Part shown: positions 41,872 to 50,623 of the stretch, piece after piece
Position numbering within the stretch: position 1 is the stretch's first letter
Layout of the letters: each line of letters begins with the position of its first letter
Assembly (NCBI GenBank): GCA_001593865.1
Contig: LUCB01000006.1
Location: forward strand, 1-63,713
Origin: Candidatus Bathyarchaeota archaeon B24
GTDB taxonomy: Archaea > Thermoproteota > CALKCG01 > B24
Direction of reading: 5' to 3'
Length of the DNA: 63,713 nucleotides
Translations under genes and position numbers: made by a program
Notes under the pieces: model-generated
Databases searched by the model: none
Seen by the model: only the letters and a program-made list of their open reading frames with translations
What the model was told of the DNA's origin: nothing

Positions 41872-43142
41872 GCGGTTTAATCGGTATATTCGCCTTCGAC
41901 GAGCTATGGTCTATAGCCAGGTTCATATATTACGGGCTTATGGGGCTACAGCATAGGGGTCAGGAGTCAGCCGGCATAACGACCGTCAAAGATGGTAGGT
42001 TTTACACAAGAGTCTGTAAGGGGCTTGTCGAGGAAGCGTTTAAGGAGGATGCTTTGAAAGGGCTTCCGGGTCATATAGGATGCGGCGGGGTTTCGATGGA
42101 CCCCGCGGTTTCTCAGCCCATAGTCATAGAGGACCGTGGCAAAAGCTTGGCGTTAACCTTCTCAGGAGGGCTTCTAGAAGGCGATTTGAAAGACTTCGGG
42201 TTAGCACTTCTCAGAGAGCTCTCTAAAAGCGACCCGGAGCAGGCGGCTTTGACCGTTATGGAGCGTTTCAAGGGTGGATACAGCTTCCTAGCCTTAACGA
42301 ACGACGGCCACATCGTAGCCGGTAGAGACCCGATGGGTGTAAAGCCTCTATGCGTAGGTGGGTTAGGCTTCGACTTGGCGGTTTTCGCATCAGAGTCGTC
42401 GGCCCTAGACGTGGTCGGAGCCGACCTATCTAGAGAGGTGGAACCGGGCGAGGTTATGTCCGTCGAGATGTTCAGCATAAAAAGGGCTTCTACAGGCTAT
42501 AGTAGACGCGCCTACTGTAGCTTCGAATACGTATACTACGCCAGGCCAGACTCTATAATGAACGGTATCCATGTGTATGAGGTGAGGAGACGGATAGGCC
42601 TATTGCTCGCTAAGGAGAACCCGGTCGAAGCCGATGTCGTCATAGGGGTTCCTGAAACCGCTATACCCTTCGCGATGGCTTATTCACAGGCCACAGGCAT
42701 ACCTGTCGAGATGGGTTTCATGAGGACCGGTAGGTCCGTTAGGACGGCTATAAAACCCACCCAGTTCGAGAGGCTCGTAGGCGTCCAGCTTAAGCTTAAC
42801 CCGGTCAGAGCCGCGGTTAAGGGTAAAAGGGTTGTGCTCATAGACGATAGTGTAGTGAGGGGGACGACTTTGAGGAACACCGTGTATCTTCTAAGGAAGA
42901 GAGGGGCTAAAGAGGTTCACGTCAGGATCGGAAGCCCCGCCATCGTCGCCAGATGCCCCTACGGCACGGCCGTACCTCCCGAGGACGAACTCATAGGTAG
43001 GGCTTTAAAGCCAGACGAGATAGCCCAGGTCATAGGCGCCGACAGCTTCAGCTACCTAAGTGTCGATGGATTAACCGAGGCCATAGGTCTTCCCAAGGAC
43101 AGCCTATGCCTAGGATGCTTCACAGGGGAATACCCGATCTAA
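41868..43142 (+). CDS. PurF paralog with inactive glutaminase domain
   Basis: 424-aa second copy of PurF. The N-terminal nucleophile is replaced (MSGLIGIF instead of MCGI). The RYST pocket is now HIGCGGVSMD, the NG oxyanion site is FSGGLLEGD, and the downstream Asp site is lost. In contrast LQHRGQESAG, the PRPP loop VLIDDSVVRGTT and the four Fe-S cysteines (YCSFEYVYYAR, IVARCPYG, LCLGCFTG) remain. It probably cannot use glutamine. It may form a hetero-oligomer with the active copy, act on ammonia, or regulate. Translationally coupled to purF by GTGA. Confidence 0.88.
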   Translation: MSGLIGIFAFDELWSIARFIYYGLMGLQHRGQESAGITTVKDGRFYTRVCKGLVEEAFKEDALKGLPGHIGCGGVSMDPAVSQPIVIEDRGKSLALTFSGGLLEGDLKDFGLALLRELSKSDPEQAALTVMERFKGGYSFLALTNDGHIVAGRDPMGVKPLCVGGLGFDLAVFASESSALDVVGADLSREVEPGEVMSVEMFSIKRASTGYSRRAYCSFEYVYYARPDSIMNGIHVYEVRRRIGLLLAKENPVEADVVIGVPETAIPFAMAYSQATGIPVEMGFMRTGRSVRTAIKPTQFERLVGVQLKLNPVRAAVKGKRVVLIDDSVVRGTTLRNTVYLLRKRGAKEVHVRIGSPAIVARCPYGTAVPPEDELIGRALKPDEIAQVIGADSFSYLSVDGLTEAIGLPKDSLCLGCFTGEYPI

Positions 43143-43218
43143 GATTGACCTACGGTTCTACGATTTTTCCTTAACCGCTGGAATCACATCTAAGTTTTAG
43201 CTCGCCGTGACCTGTGAG

Positions 43219-43226
43219 TTTAAAAG
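43219..43226 (+). promoter_or_regulatory. TATA-like box upstream of purD
   Basis: TTTAAAAG lies 75-82 nt before TTG 43301 in the 158-nt gap after the second purF, suggesting a secondary promoter. Confidence 0.35.
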
Positions 43227-43300
43227 TTTACATAAAATGCTCAAAAAGGTTAAAGAGGCTGGGCTTTCTTTCACTGATATTAGGCTGTTGGGTGGTTTGG

Positions 43301-44770
43301 TTGAAGGTCCTAGTGGTCGGTGACGGTTCGAGGGAGCAGGCTATAGCGGAGACCTTAGCCCGAAGTGTTAAGGAGCCGAGGATCTACGCGATCATGCGGA
43401 TCTTAAACCCGGGTATAGTTAGGGTGTGCGAATCTACGGGAGGCGGGTTCAGAAGAGGGAAACCCACAGACCCGGTTCAGGTGGCGGACTACGCCGAAGA
43501 GCTCAACGTAGACTTCGTGTTCGTAGGCCCGGAGGAGCCTCTGTTCCACGGCGTGGCGGACGAAGTCGAGCGACGGGGTATAGGCTGTATAGGGGCTAAG
43601 AAGTCGTTGGCGGAGATAGAGATGTCCAAGGCCTACATGAGGCGTCTGATGTGGAAATATGAGGTGCCTGGTAGGCTTAGGTTTAAGGCTTTCAAGAACG
43701 TCGAGGATGCTATAGCTTACATAAACGAATACGCCGAGAGCCTAGCGATCAAGCCTGCGAGACAGGCCGGTGGTAAAGGTGTTAAGGTGATAGCAGACCT
43801 CCAGGCGTATTTGTCAAGGGAGAAGAAGAAGGTCAAGGCTAAACACGCGGTCAAGGTCGTTAAAGAGCATATGAGAGGCTACACAGACATCGAAGACCGT
43901 ATCCTACTCGAGGAGAGGGTGGAGGGGCCAGAGTACACGCTTCAGTGCTTCTGCGACGGTAAAACTGTTCTACCAACCCCGCTTGTTCAAGATAATAAGC
44001 ACGCGTTCGAAGACGACCTCGGTCCTGAAACCGGTGGAATGGGGTCGATAGCCGGCAAAGGCTTGACTTTACCGTTTATAACGATGGATGAGTACAACCG
44101 CTCGGTCGAGATCGTTAAAAAACTGGTGGACGCTGTTCAGAGGGAATCCGGCGAATACTATAAGGGTGTCATAGCCGGCCAGATGATGCTGACGGATAAG
44201 TGGGGTCCAACTATAATAGAGATGTACAGCCGCTTCGGGCAACCCGAGGGTGAGAACATCCTACCCTTACTAGAGACGGATATGGTCGAGATATGCGAAG
44301 CCATACTCAGCCAGAGCCTAGCCAAGGTTAAGCTCAAGTTTAGGGAGAAAGCCACGGTGATTAAATGTCTAGCCCCTCGGGGATATCCAGACCATAGAGA
44401 GCTGGCTAAGGGACATCCGATATGGGTCGACGAGGAGGCTATCAGGAAGGCGGGTGGTAAGCTTTTCTGGGGCTCGGTGGATACGGTCGACGGCTCTTAT
44501 GTAACCGGAGGCTCGAGAGCCTGTGAGATATATGCAGAGGCCGACACAATAGAGGAGGCGGCTGAGATAGCTGAGCGGTGTATCCCTTACGTCAAGCTCC
44601 TCGACGGCTGGGGCCTATTCTACAGAAGCGACATCGGTAGTAGGAGGCTTCTAGAGAAACGTATGCGGTTAGCCGAGATGGTCAGAGAGATCTATTTGTA
44701 CAGGGAGAAGAAGGGGATCCTAGGTAAGACGATAGACTGGATCCCCGGTAGAGGCAAGATAGAGGTGTAA
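43301..44770 (+). CDS. purD: Phosphoribosylamine-glycine ligase PurD
   Basis: GAR synthetase: phosphoribosylamine plus glycine plus ATP to GAR. ATP-grasp protein of 489 aa from TTG 43301, which gives the family start KVLVVGDGSREQAIAETLAR. An in-frame start at 43214 would add 29 unrelated residues, so it is rejected. ATP-grasp motifs: AIKPARQAGGKGVKVI, VEGPEYTLQCFCDG and GGMGSIAGKGLTLPF. The protein is longer than typical bacterial PurD (about 430 aa) through an insertion after the Gly-rich loop, as in many archaea. Confidence 0.94.
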   Translation: MKVLVVGDGSREQAIAETLARSVKEPRIYAIMRILNPGIVRVCESTGGGFRRGKPTDPVQVADYAEELNVDFVFVGPEEPLFHGVADEVERRGIGCIGAKKSLAEIEMSKAYMRRLMWKYEVPGRLRFKAFKNVEDAIAYINEYAESLAIKPARQAGGKGVKVIADLQAYLSREKKKVKAKHAVKVVKEHMRGYTDIEDRILLEERVEGPEYTLQCFCDGKTVLPTPLVQDNKHAFEDDLGPETGGMGSIAGKGLTLPFITMDEYNRSVEIVKKLVDAVQRESGEYYKGVIAGQMMLTDKWGPTIIEMYSRFGQPEGENILPLLETDMVEICEAILSQSLAKVKLKFREKATVIKCLAPRGYPDHRELAKGHPIWVDEEAIRKAGGKLFWGSVDTVDGSYVTGGSRACEIYAEADTIEEAAEIAERCIPYVKLLDGWGLFYRSDIGSRRLLEKRMRLAEMVREIYLYREKKGILGKTIDWIPGRGKIEV

Positions 44771-44776
44771 GCCGCC

Positions 44777-46039
44777 ATGAGCTTCCTAAGAGACCTAGGC
44801 TATGTCGAGAAGCTGGATCCAGAGGTTGCGAGGCTAATACGGGAGGAGTTCGATAGACAGGTCTACGGGATAAACTTGATAGCCTCGGAGAACTATGCAG
44901 ACGAAGCCGTAATAGAGGCCCAGGCATCCGTGCTGATCAACAAATATGCTGAGGGATACCCGGGACGGAGATACTACAGCGGATGCATGTTCTACGACGA
45001 GATAGAGCGGTTAGCCATAGAGAGGGCTAAACAGCTTTTCGGAGCTGAACATGCGAACGTTCAGCCGCATTCAGGGTCTCAGGCGAACCAAGCCGTCTAC
45101 CTAGCGTTTCTTAAGCCCGGCGACACCGTGCTGGCTATGGACTTGGCTCACGGCGGGCATCTGACCCACGGTAGCCCGATAAACTTCTCAGGAATATTCT
45201 ACAACTTTATCCATTACGGTGTCGATAGGGTGAGCGAGCGCATCGACTACGACCAGGTCGAGAAGCTGGCCTTGGAGCATAAGCCTAAGATGATAATCGC
45301 AGGTGCAAGCGCATATCCAAGGGAAATAGACTTCAAAAGGTTCAGGGAGATTTGCGACAAGGTCGGGGCCTACTTCATGGTCGACATGGCTCATATAGCC
45401 GGTTTAGTGGCCGCAGGCCTACATATGAACCCGACGCTCTATGCCGACTTCGTGACGAGTACCACGCAGAAGACCCTCAGAGGCCCTAGGGGAGGGTTCA
45501 TACTTTGCCGTAAGGAGTACGCAGAGGCCATAGACCGGGCGGTCTTCCCAGGTACTCAAAGCGGACCGCTTATGAACGCTATAGCTGCTAAAGCCGTTGC
45601 CTTTAAAAGAGCCATGACCGAGGAGTTTAGGAATTATCAACGTCTCATAGTCGAAGACGCTAAAGCCCTCGCTTCTGCGATGGCTGATAGGGGCTACCGT
45701 ATAGTAAGTGGGGGGACGGATAACCATCTGCTTCTCGTAGACCTTAGGTGTTTAGGGGTTTCAGGTAGGAGGGCGCAGAGGGTTCTAGAGAAGGTTCGTA
45801 TCTATGTTAACAAGAATCTGATACCCTTCGACGAGAAGCCTCCGTATATCACAAGCGGGGTCAGGCTTGGAACACCATGCGTGGCAGCTAGGGGCATGGG
45901 TAAGTCTGAGATGGCCTATATAGCTGAGCTTATAGACCTAGCCCTTAGGAACAGACGTGATAAAGAGGTCTTAAAGAGCGTCGAAGATAGGGTTGTGGAG
46001 CTCTGTAAGAGATTTCCCATATACGGTGGTTCACTTTGA
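44777..46039 (+). CDS. glyA: Serine hydroxymethyltransferase GlyA
   Basis: PLP enzyme converting serine plus THF to glycine plus methylene-THF, feeding both the glycine for PurD and the one-carbon unit for PurN. The 420-aa protein has [29 protein letters not shown], the [12 protein letters not shown] strand and the PLP lysine in [12 protein letters not shown] (His of the bacterial TTHKTLRG motif replaced by Gln). Overlaps folD by TTGA. Confidence 0.95.
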   Translation: MSFLRDLGYVEKLDPEVARLIREEFDRQVYGINLIASENYADEAVIEAQASVLINKYAEGYPGRRYYSGCMFYDEIERLAIERAKQLFGAEHANVQPHSGSQANQAVYLAFLKPGDTVLAMDLAHGGHLTHGSPINFSGIFYNFIHYGVDRVSERIDYDQVEKLALEHKPKMIIAGASAYPREIDFKRFREICDKVGAYFMVDMAHIAGLVAAGLHMNPTLYADFVTSTTQKTLRGPRGGFILCRKEYAEAIDRAVFPGTQSGPLMNAIAAKAVAFKRAMTEEFRNYQRLIVEDAKALASAMADRGYRIVSGGTDNHLLLVDLRCLGVSGRRAQRVLEKVRIYVNKNLIPFDEKPPYITSGVRLGTPCVAARGMGKSEMAYIAELIDLALRNRRDKEVLKSVEDRVVELCKRFPIYGGSL

Positions 46040-46890
46040 CCAACCCCATGATCATGGACGGTAGGACTTTAGCCAAGTCCTTTGCTGAAAAGTTCAAGAC
46101 CGAGGTCTCACGTCTAGCCGAAAGCGGTGTGAAACCCTGTTTATCTGTTGTTATGGTGGGGGAGAACCCTGCCTCTAAGGTTTTCGTGAGAAACAAGGTG
46201 AGGTTCTGCAACCGCGTAGGAGTCAAAGTCTCTGTCTTAACCAAGCCGGCTTCCATAAGCGAATCCGAGCTTCTCGAACTCATCGACTTGCTTAACGAGG
46301 ATGAAAACGTTCACGGCATACTCGTCCAGCTTCCTCTTCCCGACCACATAGACCCGTTTAAAGTTATGGCGCGTATAGACCCTGTCAAAGACGTGGACGG
46401 CTTAACCCCTGTAAACCTCGGTAGGCTCGCATACGGCGACGAGGCCCTGGCACCTTGTGGGGCTAAGGCCGTTATGAGGCTTCTCGAGAGATATGGTGTA
46501 GACCTTGAAGGACAGGACGTATGCATCATAAGCAATAGCGTGCTCGTCGGTAAACCTTTATCGGTTATGATGACGAATAGGTTCGCTACTGTGTCGCTCT
46601 GCCACGTCAAGACGAGGGTTCTCGATGAATACACGTCTAGGGCCGACGTCTTGATATCCGCGACAGGCGTCCCCCACTTGGTGAAGGCCGATATGGTTAA
46701 GAGGGGCGCCGTAGTGGTGGACGTAGGTATCTCGAGGCTTAAAGGTAGGATAGTCGGTGATGTAGACTTTGAGAACGTCAAGGAGCTGGTCTCGATGATT
46801 ACCCCGGTTCCAGGTGGCGTCGGTCCTATGACTGTAGCTATGGTCGTCGAAAACCTTCTGAATGCGTTAAGGCTTCAAAGAGGAGGGTAG
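46036..46890 (+). CDS. folD: Methylenetetrahydrofolate dehydrogenase/cyclohydrolase FolD
   Basis: Converts methylene-THF to formyl-THF precursors, the donor for PurN. 284 aa with [16 protein letters not shown] (substrate lysine present, usual Tyr replaced by Phe), [20 protein letters not shown] and [12 protein letters not shown]. The NADP-site motif normally GRSxxVGKP reads SNSVLVGKP here. TTG start overlaps the glyA stop. Confidence 0.93.
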   Translation: MTNPMIMDGRTLAKSFAEKFKTEVSRLAESGVKPCLSVVMVGENPASKVFVRNKVRFCNRVGVKVSVLTKPASISESELLELIDLLNEDENVHGILVQLPLPDHIDPFKVMARIDPVKDVDGLTPVNLGRLAYGDEALAPCGAKAVMRLLERYGVDLEGQDVCIISNSVLVGKPLSVMMTNRFATVSLCHVKTRVLDEYTSRADVLISATGVPHLVKADMVKRGAVVVDVGISRLKGRIVGDVDFENVKELVSMITPVPGGVGPMTVAMVVENLLNALRLQRGG

Positions 46891-46897
46891 TCGAGAG

Positions 46898-47575
46898 ATG
46901 TCTCGTGAGGCTCCTGCGAGCGTATACGAGATCCCTCCCGTAGAGGATAGGCCTCTTAGGATAGCCGTGTTGGGCTCGACTAGGGGCACCGACCTACAGG
47001 CGGTTATAGACGCCATAGAGTCCGGCGACCTCGACGCCGAAGTTGTCTGTGTTATAAGCAACAGGAGGAAGGCGTATATCCTCGAAAGGGCGCGAAAACA
47101 CGGTATCGAAGCCATCTACATAAGCCCCAAAGGCCTGTCTAGGGAGGAATACGACCGTCTCGTTATGAAGGAGCTTGAGAAACGCGCACCCATAGACTTG
47201 ATACTCTTGATAGGGTATATGCGTATCCTGAGCAACGAGTTCGTCAGAAGATATCGGTGGAGGATCATGAACATCCACCCATCTCTCCTCCCGGCATTCG
47301 CAGGAGGTATGGACCTTGACGTCCACAGGGCAGTGCTGGACTACGGTGTGAAGGTCACCGGATGCACCTTGCACTTCGTCGACGAAGGCGTCGACACCGG
47401 GCCGATAATTCTTCAAAAGCCGGTTAAGGTGGATGAGGACGATACCCCTGAGACGCTTAAATCCAAGGTTCAGAAGGCTGAGCAAGAGATCATACTAGAG
47501 GCCATAAAGCTTTTCAAGCAGGGCCGTTTAAGGGTCGAGGGTAGACGGGTTAGAATACTCCCCGATAAGCCTTAG
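46898..47575 (+). CDS. purN: Phosphoribosylglycinamide formyltransferase PurN
   Basis: Formyl-THF-dependent GAR transformylase, third step of the pathway. The 225-aa protein carries a 20-residue N-terminal extension, then RIAVLGSTRGTDLQAVIDAI, VVCVISNRRKAYILERA, catalytic MNIHPSLLPAF (Asn/His) and GCTLHFVDEGVDTGPIILQ (Asp). FolD/GlyA next door supply its cofactor. Many archaea use the formate-dependent PurT instead. Confidence 0.94.
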   Translation: MSREAPASVYEIPPVEDRPLRIAVLGSTRGTDLQAVIDAIESGDLDAEVVCVISNRRKAYILERARKHGIEAIYISPKGLSREEYDRLVMKELEKRAPIDLILLIGYMRILSNEFVRRYRWRIMNIHPSLLPAFAGGMDLDVHRAVLDYGVKVTGCTLHFVDEGVDTGPIILQKPVKVDEDDTPETLKSKVQKAEQEIILEAIKLFKQGRLRVEGRRVRILPDKP

Positions 47576-47604
47576 AACATCATAGGAGCTGTTAGGACCG
47601 GCTT

Positions 47605-48942
47605 ATGAGCCGCTACAAAGAAGTCACGGAGTATGTGTACAACCTCAAGAGGCTAGGGCCTAAGCTAGGTTTGAGGAACATCCGTAGGCTCTTGAAGCTC
47701 ATAGGAGACCCGCAGAAGTCCTTCAAATCGGTTCTCGTGGGAGGGACGAACGGGAAGGGTTCGACGGCCGCTATGATAGCCTCGATCCTCATGGCTGAAG
47801 GCTTTAAGGTCGGCTTGTTCACCAAACCTCACCTGTCAAGCTATACCGAAAGGTTTGTGGTCGACGGTAAGCCCATAAGCGAAGAAGACGTCGTCAGGAT
47901 AATCTATGAGCTTAAACCCTACATGGAGAGGATGGCGCGTTGTAAACGGTATAGGCATCCGAGCTTTTTCGAGGCCACTGTGGCTTTGGCGTTCAAATAC
48001 TTCTCAGAGCAGGAGGTGGATATAGCGGTCGTGGAGGTCGGGCTTGGAGGCCGCCTAGACGCTACTAACGTTTTAAACCCGTTGGTCTCGGTGATCACGA
48101 ACGTGCATCTCGAGCATACTAGGATCTTAGGCGATACAGTCGAGAAGATAGCTTGGGAAAAGGCTCACATAATAAAGCCTAACGGTCTAGCGGTTACGGC
48201 TACGAATAGGGATGAGGCTTTTAAGGTAATCGAGAGGTTTGCACGTAGGAGACGTGCGAGGCTTTTTAGGGTGGGACGTGATATACGCTTCAGGGTTAAA
48301 GACGCTAGTATAAACGGTGAGATATTCGACCTGGAAGGTTTGAGAGACTTCTACGAAGGACTTAGGATCTCTATGCTTGGTCTCCACCAAGTCGTCAACG
48401 CAGCTACGGCCGTCGGAGCTGTCGAGTCGTTAGCATACAGAGGTATAATAGTCTCCGAATCCTCTATACGACGGGGGCTTGAAAACGCTTTCTGGCCTGG
48501 TAGGTTGGAGATAGTTCAGAAGAGCCCGTTTGTCGTGTTGGACTGTGCCAAGGACCCGGCTGCAGCTGCCACGCTTAGACAGGAGGTGGGTAGATTCTTC
48601 GACGGTAGACGAGTTATACTCGTCGTGAGCATATCCTCCGACAAGGACTATAGGAGGATGATGGATGAGTTTTGCGGCTTCTCAAACCTCGTAGTCGCTT
48701 GTAGGCATAAGGTCATGAATAGAGCCTTAAACCCCGAGCTCCTAGCCTCTGAGGCTAAACTACGCGGGGTGGAAGCCTTTATAGTAGATGACGTTAAAGA
48801 TGCGGTCAAGGAGGCGTTGAAGCTGGCGTCTCGGAAAGACGTGATCGTGGTTACAGGATCCGTGTTCACAGTCGGAGAGGCTAGGGAGCTTTGGTTTGAC
48901 GGCAGATATCCTATGGGTCGGGATTTTAACGAATCCGTTTAA
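47605..48942 (+). CDS. folC: Folylpolyglutamate synthase/dihydrofolate synthase FolC
   Basis: Mur-ligase-family enzyme adding glutamate to folate (and possibly to dihydropteroate). The 445-aa protein shows the P-loop VGGTNGKGSTAAMIASIL, FTKPHLSSYTERF, VEVGLGGRLDATNVLNP and NVHLEHTRILGDTVEKIAWE. It belongs with glyA/folD/purN functionally by retaining polyglutamylated cofactor. ATG 47605, 29 nt after purN. Confidence 0.92.
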   Translation: MSRYKEVTEYVYNLKRLGPKLGLRNIRRLLKLIGDPQKSFKSVLVGGTNGKGSTAAMIASILMAEGFKVGLFTKPHLSSYTERFVVDGKPISEEDVVRIIYELKPYMERMARCKRYRHPSFFEATVALAFKYFSEQEVDIAVVEVGLGGRLDATNVLNPLVSVITNVHLEHTRILGDTVEKIAWEKAHIIKPNGLAVTATNRDEAFKVIERFARRRRARLFRVGRDIRFRVKDASINGEIFDLEGLRDFYEGLRISMLGLHQVVNAATAVGAVESLAYRGIIVSESSIRRGLENAFWPGRLEIVQKSPFVVLDCAKDPAAAATLRQEVGRFFDGRRVILVVSISSDKDYRRMMDEFCGFSNLVVACRHKVMNRALNPELLASEAKLRGVEAFIVDDVKDAVKEALKLASRKDVIVVTGSVFTVGEARELWFDGRYPMGRDFNESV

Positions 48943-48960
48943 ATCCAAGGGTGGTTCTGT

Positions 48961-49458
48961 TTGGAGAACGTTTGGAGCGTATGCGTAGGGTATAAGGAGG
49001 AGCAACTGGACCCGGTGAGTAGGAGGGTTAGGTGGGAGATCCGGGATCTCGGCGTCAAGGGGGTCGAGTGGGTTAAGACCGTTCAAGTTTTCCAGCTTAA
49101 AGGCAGGCTAGACGAGTCTGATATCAAGTTCCTATGCGAGGAGCTTCTTCACGACCCTATAGTCCAAGAATACACCTATGTGAGGGGTGAAAAGGTGGCT
49201 CCTTTGTTCGAGAAGCCCGGTGTATGGGTCGTCGAGGTCAGGTATAAGCCTGGGGTCTTCGACAGTCTAGCCGGAAGCGTCCTAGAAGGGGCTAAGGTCA
49301 TAGGTGTTCAAGGTCTAGAGGAGGCTGAGACGTACACGATATACCTCCTGTCTGGGGATTTAAACCATAAGAAGGTCGAGCTGATCTGTAGAAGATGTCT
49401 AGCGAACCCGATAATCCACAGCTATAAAATATATACGCCGCCAGATACTTCTACCTGA
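48961..49458 (+). CDS. purS: Tandem double-domain PurS, FGAM synthetase subunit
   Basis: PurS couples PurQ and PurL in FGAM synthetase. It is normally about 80 aa; this 165-aa protein holds two PurS-like copies. The first is about 1-75 (VKTVQVFQLKG, FLCEELLHDPIVQEYTYV). The second is about 85-160 (VWVVEVRYKPGVFDSLAG, EAETYTIYLLSG, ICRRCLANPIIHSYKIYT). Each has the pattern of a strand, a turn, and a 'C/L-x-x-x-L-x-x-D/NPII-x-x-Y' end. TTG start at 48961. Confidence 0.8.
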   Translation: MENVWSVCVGYKEEQLDPVSRRVRWEIRDLGVKGVEWVKTVQVFQLKGRLDESDIKFLCEELLHDPIVQEYTYVRGEKVAPLFEKPGVWVVEVRYKPGVFDSLAGSVLEGAKVIGVQGLEEAETYTIYLLSGDLNHKKVELICRRCLANPIIHSYKIYTPPDTST

Positions 49459-49468
49459 CGGAGATGCG

Positions 49469-50569
49469 TTGAAGCTAAGGAGCATAACGCTTTACCTGAG
49501 TCCGAAAAGCTGGGACACCGGATACCTTAAAGAATACGTAGAGTCCAGGGTCTCCTCTCTCAACGAAGCCGTAGAGACAGTCAAACCCCACATAGAAGTA
49601 TGGAGCCTAAGAGTGTCGACTCCCCCTCCCCCGAGCGGGATCGACTTAATCAAAGCCGCCGAAACCATATACGAGGCTTCAGCAGACTTAGGTGTGAGCC
49701 TGGTCTCAGGCTTCACCTTGGACGCCGAGGACTTAGACCCAGGCTTATTGACGCGGCTTCTCGAATCCGGGGTCTACGTATCTGTCAAGATGAAGCGTGA
49801 GGATTATTCTAGAAATGTATCGAAGGCTCTCGTAGAGGTAGCCTACAGGAACCCTGTGCTCTTAGCCGACGTAGCCGTCATCCCAAGAGATCTTAAGGGT
49901 TTTCTCACACCATACTTCCCCTTGTCTGTGAATATAAACCCTGTAGAGGGGTTAGCCGTCGCTCTCCTATATCCGATGGACCTGTTGAATGCCTATGAAA
50001 AGGGTGGATGGAGTGAATTGTCTAGGGAGGCTTCCCGGATGATATCCGAGGCCGAGATGTGGGGGCGAAAACTCTCGTCTCGTCTTAAAGTGGAGTTCTA
50101 CGGCGTAGACTATTCGATTTCTCCATGGATGGAAGACTCCTCGGCGCGTTTGGTCGAAGCTGTCTCCGGCGTTCCCATACCGGAGCCAGGCTCCGTGGCG
50201 GCGGTCGCTAAGCTTAACCGGATGGTTCAAGAGGCGGCGTCGAAAGTCGGGGTTAAAGAGACGGGTTTCTGCGAGCTTATGTTACCCGTGGCTGAAGACG
50301 ATATTCTGAAGCTTAGGGGTCGAGAGGGTAGGCTCAGGCTTAGAGACCTCGTAGCTCTCTCTACGGTCTGCGTAGCCGGGGTCGACATGGCAGTCATACC
50401 TGCCGATGACGCCATACCGGTTGTCGAGAAGCTTATGGAAGACGTTTATCAGATTTCGAGGTTTAAAAGAAGGGTGTTAGGCGTGAGGGTGATACCGTAT
50501 CCAGGTGTAGAACCAGGTGATAACGTACAGCTCGGCTTCTTCGGAGAGGTCCCTGTTATACCGCCTTAA
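49469..50569 (+). CDS. DUF711 (UPF0210) family protein
   Basis: 366 aa. Typical DUF711 motifs: VSLVSGFTLDAEDL, FYGVDYSISPWMEDS, GVPIPEPGSVAAVAKLNRMV, ETGFCELMLPVAEDD, LRLRDLVALSTVCVAG and DMAVIPADD. The family's enzymatic role is not established. Lying 10 nt after purS and before purL inside a purine cluster suggests an undescribed link to purine or folate metabolism, but this is inference. Confidence 0.82.
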   Translation: MKLRSITLYLSPKSWDTGYLKEYVESRVSSLNEAVETVKPHIEVWSLRVSTPPPPSGIDLIKAAETIYEASADLGVSLVSGFTLDAEDLDPGLLTRLLESGVYVSVKMKREDYSRNVSKALVEVAYRNPVLLADVAVIPRDLKGFLTPYFPLSVNINPVEGLAVALLYPMDLLNAYEKGGWSELSREASRMISEAEMWGRKLSSRLKVEFYGVDYSISPWMEDSSARLVEAVSGVPIPEPGSVAAVAKLNRMVQEAASKVGVKETGFCELMLPVAEDDILKLRGREGRLRLRDLVALSTVCVAGVDMAVIPADDAIPVVEKLMEDVYQISRFKRRVLGVRVIPYPGVEPGDNVQLGFFGEVPVIPP

Positions 50570-50623
50570 ACCTGAGAGAAAGCCTAATTAAACGTCTAGG
50601 CGATATAGGCTTAGTTTCTGGAG

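Noticed and set aside
43214-43300. 29-residue N-terminal extension of PurD from an upstream start
   Set aside because: The PurD family begins at KVLVVGDGSREQ; the extension is unrelated and spans the likely promoter, so TTG 43301 was chosen.
43237-43323. 28-codon leader ORF overlapping the purD start
   Set aside because: Its ATG lies only about 11 nt after the TATA-like box, so it would be upstream of the expected transcription start. The weak resemblance to a glutamine synthetase N-terminus is probably chance.
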